Source: Diphasiastrum complanatum (lineage: Eukaryota > Streptophyta > Lycopodiopsida > Lycopodiales > Lycopodiaceae). From it: 64,000 bases of DNA. The notes below the pieces were generated by a model. It was not told the origin of the DNA. It did no database searches and saw nothing but the letters and a program-made list of their open reading frames with translations. Below, in pieces: positions 55,830-64,000 of the stretch (positions within the stretch are counted from its first letter, which is position 1; every line of letters starts with the position of its first letter). The position numbers and the translations under genes are program-made. The stretch covers positions 44,230,942 to 44,294,941 of the forward strand of contig CM055097.1 of NCBI GenBank assembly GCA_029204225.1, given 5' to 3'.

Positions 55830-56850
55830 ATTGTACGGCCGACCGCATAAAGTATAGTGTACCGCCGACCGCCTTGATGCGACGGGACGCGCCTTTCAGC
55901 GTCACTGACAACAGCCCCCCCCTCCCTCTTGCACCGCCTCGTTATCAACGGCTCCTTCGGACAAAACTGTGAGCCACACAGGCCAGCCCAGCCCAGCCCA
56001 GCCTAGCCCAGGCGGGCCCTGCATCTGCCACAACCCCCACTGCCCGCAGTCTTTTTCCTTTCTCACGACAGAATCTCATCTCATCTCATCACACTCATCT
56101 GTAGAGTCGGAAAAATGTGAGCCTCCAGCTCTCCCTCCCGGGCGAGTACCTTCCTCCACTTTCAGTCAAGCCAGGCCGCCTACACACTGCCAACTACCAG
56201 GGGTCCAGAGTTAGCCAGCTTGCCTCGGGCTGAGGGGCGGCTGTTCTTGGAATTCGGAAGCAGGATTGGAGTTTCAAAGTAATAATAACCTATAGGTGGG
56301 CTTCAACTTCAAGCTTTGGAGACCAGTCACTAGTGTAACTACTTGTAACCTAACCAATCCAGTATTTAGTGTTTGATATCTGGTAGACGGACTCTGGAGG
56401 CTGTAGCCTTCAAAGTTCAGACTCCGAGGAGCGGGCTTGCTGGTGCTTTGGAAGAGTGTGTGAGTCCAAGACTCCAGAGTAATAATTTTACTAATATTTA
56501 TAATAACAACAACAGTGAGGCAAGTGCAAATCGCGATCCGCGGTGGCGCTTAGGCTACCGGGATGAATTATTTTTTAGAAAGGGTTTTGGGGTGGCACGC
56601 TGCCGCCCTCACAGTGCGCACTTCTCCTCGACCCTCGGGCTGCGGCCACCGACGGGGGTTAATTCCGAATTGTCCAGAGAAGAGAAGAGTAGAGAAGAGA
56701 AATCGTTTTATTTATGTTTTTATTTTGTATTTGTTAGGTTAGAGTTTGTGGGCTCCTCCACTACGAGGTGGGCCCTGCCTGCAGTGCTGGGCTGGGTTAG
56801 TTGAGCAACCAGCCCACAAAAGTCATGGCCAAGTCGCGACCGCTGTTAAA
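55830..56850. promoter_or_regulatory. GC-rich, CpG-containing island, possible promoter/5' region
   Basis: Base composition changes abruptly from AT-rich to GC-rich with many CG dinucleotides (ACGGCCGACCGC, GCGACGGGACGCGCC). It holds AGCCC/GGCCCA-type motifs (AGCCCAGCCCAGCCCAGCC, about 55985-56003; TGGGCCC, 56770), which are common in plant housekeeping promoters, and a tract of GAGAAGA. In a methylated, TE-filled plant region such CpG retention suggests an active or recently arrived sequence. A 143-codon plus ORF (56373-56804) inside it has no recognisable domain and may be chance. Confidence 0.4.
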
Positions 56851-57207
56851 AACAAAAAGTTAATCATTCATTCTAAAATGGACGATGGCAACTTTTGTTA
56901 GAGATTATGGGTTTCCATCATTTCCCCACAATGTTGTCAAAATTTAATTTTGATTTCAATTTTGTACCTCACATAACTTTAGAAACAATGAAAGAATGTC
57001 ATTCTTCAACTAAATATTTCAATGAGCACGAAAGAATGAACATGGTGCACATGTGATTCAAAAAGTAGATTGAAAAGCTAAACATTGCCACCAATTCTGC
57101 GAGGAGGACCTCCCTCGAGGCCGTTCCGCCTTGGGAGGGCCCAATGCGGATGTGGGTTTTTTTTTTCATATTTGTAATGCAAGTTTTTTTACATTTTTGT
57201 CAATTTT

Positions 57208-57344
57208 GAGCTTTTCGGTGGAATATGCATGTGGATAGCCAATGACAGGCTGCCACATAGCACACACACATTTCACCATAGTGTGCATGTGCTATGTGGC
57301 AGCCCGTCATTGGCTGTCCACATGAATATTCCACCTGAAAGCTC
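57208..57344. repeat. hairpin (MITE-like) element, copy 1
   Basis: Two 63-bp arms (57208-57270 and 57282-57344) are inverted copies with roughly six mismatches, separated by 11 nt. The arms begin GAGCTTTTCGGTGGAATAT. Confidence 0.85.
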
Positions 57345-57679
57345 ATGTGCTTATGTGTCAACATTTGATTGACTGATTATGAGACGAATGATCACCTAAA
57401 ATTTTGGTTGTAGAAAACTTGAGCACTTGGCATTATGTGGGAGGGAAAGACCTTTCTCGAGGGCGTTCTGCCTTGGGAGGGCCCAATGCCCGAGGGCTTG
57501 TGCCTGAGCAGGGCGGAACGACCGAGAGCTTCCCCTGCGTAATGTCAATGTGCAAAGGTGGACTTTTTTTTTTCCGGGCTGTATGGTACGGCCGTATGAC
57601 CGCACCTGCGGTCGCGGGTTTTTTTTTTTTTTTTTTTCCGTATATCTAATTCAATTTTTTTTACAATTTTGTCAATTTT

Positions 57680-57813
57680 GAGCTTTTCGGTGGAATGTGC
57701 ATGGGATAGCCAATGGCATGTTGCCACATAGCATGCACATTTCACCATAATGTGCATGTGCTATGTGGCAGCCCGTCATTGGCTGTCCACATGAACATTC
57801 CACTGGAAAGCTC
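57680..57813. repeat. hairpin (MITE-like) element, copy 2
   Basis: Same inverted-repeat design and sequence as copy 1. The arms are about 60 bp and slightly more diverged. Confidence 0.85.
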
Positions 57814-57995
57814 ATGTGCTATGTGTCAACATTTGATTGACTAATTATGAGTAGAATGATCACCTAAAATTCTGGCTGTAAAATCCACATGAATATTGTG
57901 TGGGGGGAGGTGCCTCCTAAATACAAAGGAAACCTGAGCACTTGTCATTACGTATGGTTGAAGGCCCCGTCCGAGGATCTTCCTTGAATGTAAGG

Positions 57996-58075
57996 TGGAG
58001 AGAGAACGCACATTCCGTAGAGAGAGAACACACATTTTGGAGAGAGAACGCTCATTCTGAGGAGAGAACCATCTT
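57996..58075 (+). repeat. ~22-bp minisatellite, about four units
   Basis: Variants of GAGAGAGAACGCACATTC succeed each other four times, the last shortened. Confidence 0.8.
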
Positions 58076-58129
58076 TCTTATCACCCTTACATTTCATTCG
58101 ATTGTGTGTGTGTGCGCGCACGTGCGTGC

Positions 58130-59425
<1,296 letters not shown>

Positions 59426-59872
59426 TGTTATGTCGATGTCCTGTATAAGGGAATCAAAATAATTCCTTACGTGGATAGCCGGTCACTCCAATTGTATGTG
59501 GTTAGTAGTTATGTTACGTCATTCCGGGCATGGTCAATTAAGTAATTAATATATGACGGCCCAAACCTATATTTGGACATAGGAGCACTTGCAGGGTGAT
59601 TGACTGCTATAATGCAAGAATAGGAGGTCAATAGCTTATTATAGGATTGCATGGGGATCCTAAGGGGATTATTCTCTCCTCTTGGAGAGAATATATACCA
59701 TGGAAACTCGCCCATCTCCGTGTTGGAATTTCATATTCATGAGCCATGATCCTCTCCTCTCTTGTATTCATTCATTGTGACTTGGGGGTGAATTGGTTAG
59801 AGTATTGACTAGCCTTTTCCTTTGGTTGGGTGGTTTATGCTCCACAGGTGTCCTTTTGGTTTGCATGTGACA
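59426..59872 (+). mobile_element. possible solo LTR
   Basis: TGTTATGTCGATGTCC...GCATGTGACA has TG...CA ends and an LTR-like internal layout with GAGAATATATACC (about 59690) as a TATA candidate. The flanking five bases (CTTAC, GGATT) do not match, so no duplication supports it. Confidence 0.3.
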
Positions 59873-60655
59873 GGATTCTTGTGCGACCTCTCTCAAAGAA
59901 GGAAAAGGTATATCGTTAATGTGGGTTCAACATATTCATGTTGAATGATTCATCCACAAGAATGGAACATGTGACCTAGACGACAACTACACAAAACTAT
60001 TGTAAGTAACCATTTTTCCAATATGCAAAACCACATAATATTGTAAGAAAGCCAAATTCAACAAAAGTGTATCCTCCACTAGGATGGAAATCTTACCTAA
60101 TTTCTTAAGTTAAAAGATCACAAGAATCATATATTCCACCAAAACAACCAACAAGAAACATTACACAGGTATAATGTGATTTTTGCCAACAAAGCTCCAA
60201 GTGAAAAATCAACAAAACTACCACTTTTGACCAGTGCATGATTTTATCCTCTGGAAATCTAGCAACTTCAAATTGCTCAATTGGGCATCAAGACGAATGA
60301 TGAGGGGGTTCATATCTATCTTAATATTGTCAAGCTTGTAATCCTTCTTTATCATCTAAAAATGCCTCATAAACAATGTTGTAAACTATCACGTAAATAA
60401 AATAATCATGCTTTTGTATAAGGCCTTGTAAAGCTTCATATGGCCCAAAATTAGGTTTCATTACTTTAATTAATAGAGATATATCCTTAACTAATATCTA
60501 GCAACAACTAAAAGGCCGTTAAACTTAGTAAACTTTTAAATTTGTCTATAAATAGACTAGTTTCATAATGGGAAGGATCTTTTGGCTCATTCGCTATATT
60601 GAACTAAGAACTTCTAGCATTCCTTGTGACTATGATTTTAGGGGTTGCAATTCCA
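59873..60655. other. intergenic, no gene recognised
   Basis: AT-rich, with no ORF or repeat of note. Confidence 0.4.
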
Positions 60656-61460
60656 AAGGCTCATGTGTCATAGCACAATTCGGAGTGTTTTCATCTTCTT
60701 GTCACTTTGTACTTCAACCTTTGCCTTGTATTCTTTGAAGCAATGGAATGTCTCAGATTTCTTCATTAAAAGTATGACCAGAGTCCATTTGGTAAAATCA
60801 TCAATAAATGTGACCAAATAATAAGCTCCTCCTAATGATGTTGGTTGCACAGGTCTCACAAATCATAGTGTACAAAATATCATATGACTTTGGTCTTTAT
60901 CGAATGACGTTTGAAAATTTTTCTTCTAGCATATTTTTCAAATATGCAAAATTCACTTTGTTATTTGAGGAAATATAAAGATTCAAGCCATTCGTGGCAT
61001 TGCGATACATGTACATAATAGACCTTATATTTAAATGCCAAGACAATTGCGCCACAATGAGTTTTGATTTTGAAAAGTAATCTTCTCTTCTAAAGTTAAG
61101 GCATAATAATGACATAGTGTGTATAAGTAACCATGCCTTACTCCTTATCCAAGAATATGTCAATTATCATTGGAGATTACACATTCTTTTGAATTGAACA
61201 TAATTTTGTAATCTTGATCAGCAATTATGCTAACAAAAATTAAGTTCTTTGTGAGTCTAGGTACATAGAGTACTTCAGAGATAGTTCTTGAAGTTCCATT
61301 CTAAAAATCAAGTAGAATGGTGCCTTGCCCTTTGACTTGATGTGAGCTAGAGTTTCCAAGATAAATATTATTGTTGTGTATCAAAGTTTTTTATGTGATG
61401 AACATGTCTTGTCTTGAGGCCATATATTGTTGAGATGAACTAGAGTTTAGGTACCAACAA
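60656..61460 (-). pseudogene. copia remnant: protease, GAG-pre-integrase, integrase
   Basis: On the minus strand, protease-like text with Asp replaced (YLNSSSSQQYMASRQDMF) lies near 61440-61390. It is followed by LYVPRLTKNLIFVS (about 61260), GAG-pre-integrase scraps and the integrase core (YYLVTFIDDFTKWTLV, CFKEYKAKVE, 60859-60668). Multiple stops interrupt it. It is unrelated at close range to A-F. The rest of pol is absent. Confidence 0.75.
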
Positions 61461-61792
61461 TGTGTGTTAGGTATTTTTGTTGAATCCAACATGCAGAGCT
61501 TTTGAGATTCCTGAGGTTCCTCGTGTTCTTGACTATCTCGAGTTTCAACATCATTCTACCATTGCCATTTTTATTCATGGTGAATCCTTATCTTGAAAAT
61601 ATTTAATGTAATGGTTAATCATGTTGCAAAATTTACAAATAACTTAGTTTTTTTCACATTGACTTGATCATGCATTAGGTTGTTTGGCTTTTGAAGAGCT
61701 CGTAGAATCAAATTCTTCTTTTTGGTGAAAACATGGAAGAAACAGGGGTATGGAAAAAGTGTGTCAGTTGAGATTTGAGACAAGATTAAGGG

Positions 61793-62056
61793 TGCGTCGG
61801 TTGAGATTTGATTGGTGGCGTAGGTTGATATTTAACTGGTGGCATCGGTTGAGATTTAACTGGTGGCGTCGGTTGAGATTTAACTGGAGGCGTCGGTTGA
61901 GATTTGAATAGAGGCTTCGGTTGAGGTGGGACGGAGGCTTTGGTCGAGGTGGGACGGAGGCTTCGGTCGAGAATTGAACGGAGGCTTCGGTTGAGGTTTG
62001 AATGGAGGCTTCGATTGAGGTTTGAATGGAGGCTTTGATTGAGATGGAATGGAATG
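61793..62056 (+). repeat. 24-bp minisatellite, about 11 units
   Basis: Imperfect units of GGCGTCGGTTGAGATTTAAC plus four bases repeat with a 24-bp period. Because 24 is divisible by three, both minus-strand ORFs here read as repeats (for example SNLNRSLH), which I take as a by-product. Confidence 0.85.
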
Positions 62057-62269
62057 GCACGGGTGAGAAGGCAGGTGAAAGCGTTAGTTGAGAAGGGATT
62101 GGAAGATGTGTGTGAAGCGAGGTATGTTGCAGAAGGAAAGGGTTGTGAAGGAATGAGGTTGGGTAAAGATAAAGGGAAGGTTAGGAAAGATTTTAGTGAT
62201 AATATATGGTCCCTCACTTTGGAATTTCAATTTGTCAGGGTGCTTTTTTTATGTATAAAAAAGCACCTA

Positions 62270-63991
62270 ATCACCTAAGTTTAAATCCTTGTTTCGCAAG
62301 TGACGGTCATGCCAGGCCTTTTGACGTTTTTTGTTAACTAGTTGTGCGTGGTAAGATATGAGTCTTGTCTCGCATAACTGGGCTAATGTAAATAGCCTGG
62401 TTTTGACTTGTTGCTCAATTGTAGCTTTCTCACAGAGATCTGTAGAGAAGGCTTCCATGATTCTTAGAGAAGGGACTAAGAATTCTACAGGCATTACCGT
62501 CTCTTGACCATACACTAGATGGAATGGGGTAACCCATCTAGTGGCTTTCTTCAGGGTGGTGCGGTAAGCCTAGATAGTTGAGAAGAGTTTCATTTCCCAA
62601 TCAGAACGACTGGTTTCAACTATCTTCGTCAATATCTTACATATCGTCTTGTTAGTTGATTCAACCTGGCCATTACATCTAGGATAGTATGGTGTACTCT
62701 TCCGGTGCTCTACAAGGTAATGATGTAGCAAATTATCAATGACGATATTTAAAAAGTGCGTGTTGCGATCGCTAACTAGCTCTATAGGACAACCAAAACG
62801 TGTAATAATATTTTTGTAAAGAAAATGCGCTATAATTTTTGCGTTGGCATCCTTTGTTGCCTGAGCCTCAACCCACTTAGTGGTGTAATCTATGGCTATT
62901 AGGATATAACGGGCTTAGGTATGTTTCGCTACTGGGCTGATTGGTCCAACAAAGTCGGTTCCCCACTTATGGAAGGCTTCGCCTTTTTCAGCATTAAGGA
63001 GCCGGAAAAGGTGATCCGCCATGAAATGTTGGATTCCTTTCCGAACGACTACGCGGAAATTAAATTCCTCTAATATCAACAACCATCGAGCTATACCTCC
63101 CGTTTTACAGGATTTATTAACAATATATAACAGGGCTTGATGGTCTGTGTAGAAGGCAAAGGTCTGGCCTAGTAAATAATGTCTTAGTTGTTGAATAGTA
63201 TAGACCATCGCCAATGCTTTTTGCTCTGTGGTTGTATAGTTTACTTCAGCAGGCACCAGTTGTCTGCTCAAGAAATGTATTGGGAAATCCTTGCCATACT
63301 CGCCCAGTTGTGCAAGAAGACCTTCAATGGCATACTTACTTGCGTCAGTATGCACATGGAACTCTTTCATGTAGTCTGGCGAGCAGAGTATGGGTGCCGT
63401 GGTAAGGGCTATTTTTAACTCCTCAAAGGCTTTAATGCGTTCTTCGGTCCATCGAGGATCTATCACAACTAAATAAATGAGGCGTGCCTTGCTGGCATAA
63501 TCGATTATAAAGATGCAATAATAATTTGTGTGACCGAGGAAGACGTAAACTTCCTTCACTATTGCAGGTAAGGGCATTTCAGCTATTACCTTGATTTTTG
63601 AAGGATCGGTAGAAATCCCGTCCTTTGAAATTATATGTCCGAGTACTACCCCATGGGTGACCTAGATTTGACACTTATCAGGGTTTAGCGAAAATCCAAA
63701 TCTACGGCAGTGAATGAAGATTTTCTCCAGTGCGTCAAGGTGCGTAGCGGCTGAGGAAACCCAGATCGTCGAGATAAATCTCGACAATCCGATGCAAGAG
63801 GTCTTGGAAGGCCAGTTGCATGACCCTCTGAAACGTTGAAGGGGCATTGCATAAGCCAAAGGCATGACATTATACGCATAAATCCTGATCTCTGTGGCAA
63901 AGTTTGTTTTATGTTTATCTTCAAGGGCTATTTGAACAAGTAAATAACCACTGAATCCATCCAAGAAGCTGAAAGCTTCAGCTCCTGCCAT
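62270..63991 (-). pseudogene. Ty3/gypsy pol fragment: RT, RNase H, integrase
   Basis: The domain order RT-RNase H-integrase defines Ty3/gypsy. RT (63991-63662) has FLDGFSGY and, after a frameshift, YLDD (about 63780), ending SLNPDKCQI. RNase H (63577-63000) has a thumb-like VFLGHTNYY, TDASKYAIEG and YTDHQALLY. The frame then passes within a few residues into WGTDFVGPISPVAKHT, so the H2C2 zinc module of integrase is missing. The integrase core (about 62920-62520) shows KWVEAQATK, LVSDRNTHF and PYYPRCNGQVEST, and MYGQETVMPVEFLVPSLR follows. The element continues beyond the right edge of the window. Confidence 0.92.
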
Positions 63992-64000
63992 TTTCTCTAA

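Larger units (their letters stand above)
57100..57990 (+). repeat. tandemly duplicated block carrying hairpin elements
   Basis: The module TGAGCACTTG...CCTTGGGAGGGCCCAATG...poly-T...GTCAATTTTGAGC...hairpin...GATCACCTAAAATT occurs about twice, with a third start at 57929 (CCTGAGCACTTGTCATTACG). The period is about 470-510 bp. Confidence 0.75.

Noticed and set aside
56373-56804. 143-codon ORF in the GC-rich island as a real gene
   Set aside because: Low-complexity segments (Asn-rich, EEKSREEKS), no domain and no splice evidence. GC-rich DNA yields long chance ORFs, so I mention it only within the island.
57208-57344. CRISPR-like or microRNA precursor call for the hairpins
   Set aside because: No spaced direct repeats exist. 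The arms are long and nearly perfect, which fits an inverted-repeat element better than a miRNA precursor.
59426-59872. Confident solo LTR
   Set aside because: The flanking five bases do not match and no second copy is in the window, so it was left at low confidence.

Overview
The window looks like nuclear DNA of a land plant. LTR retrotransposons fill most of it. Most copia-type elements use a primer-binding site matching the 3' end of plant initiator tRNA-Met (TGGTATCAGAGC), and the background is AT-rich with long (GA)n/(TA)n tracts. The lineage (fern, gymnosperm, angiosperm) cannot be fixed from the sequence. No bacterial, organellar, rRNA, tRNA or CRISPR feature was seen.

Layout. 1-6040: decayed intergenic DNA with a putative LTR, microsatellites and a gypsy gag scrap. 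6041-21900: a three-deep nest. Element A is complete, with a 1322-codon gag-pol ORF, near-identical 681/682-bp LTRs and a GTGAC duplication. It sits in the gag of element B (791-bp LTRs, AGGCA duplication, pol broken). B sits in the 5' leader of an older decayed copia, element C. 22330-26878: gypsy gag scrap, then B2, a 5'-truncated relative of B with its own 1151-bp LTR. 28700-29600: 5' end of a second C-family copy (minus). 29655-31105: a TATA-led, disrupted, unrecognised plus-strand gene. 31106-36839: element D, a minus-strand sister of A with several deletions and a (GA)n-bearing patch. 37026-38992: element F, a shrunken minus-strand copia that still holds a 548-codon ORF.

39121-45190 is the non-retroelement island and the most interesting part. 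A minus-strand gene encodes a divergent histone H3 fold with a long C-terminal extension and one 62-nt intron with canonical borders. Upstream is a divergent control region holding at least eleven copies of an 18-bp motif (about RRTATCGNTYTCAAGCGC) in both orientations, and a duplicated ~600-bp promoter/leader unit rich in CACGTG boxes. A plus-strand spliced gene of unknown family is on the other side, followed by a convergent minus-strand set of exon-like segments. Several reading frames carry TAG/TAA where CAG/CAA would fit, so these may be decaying genes or silenced alleles.

45760-64000: a minus LTR with PBS and leader (B2 LTR family), featureless AT-rich DNA, element E (minus copia, broken), a 49-bp tandem repeat, a GC-rich CpG-containing island, tandem copies of a perfect-hairpin MITE-like element, minisatellites, a copia remnant, and a Ty3/gypsy pol fragment running off the right edge. 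A 10-bp palindrome, CACACGTGTG, recurs eleven times, mostly inside LTRs and often 10-20 nt before the LTR 3' end, in LTR families that otherwise differ.
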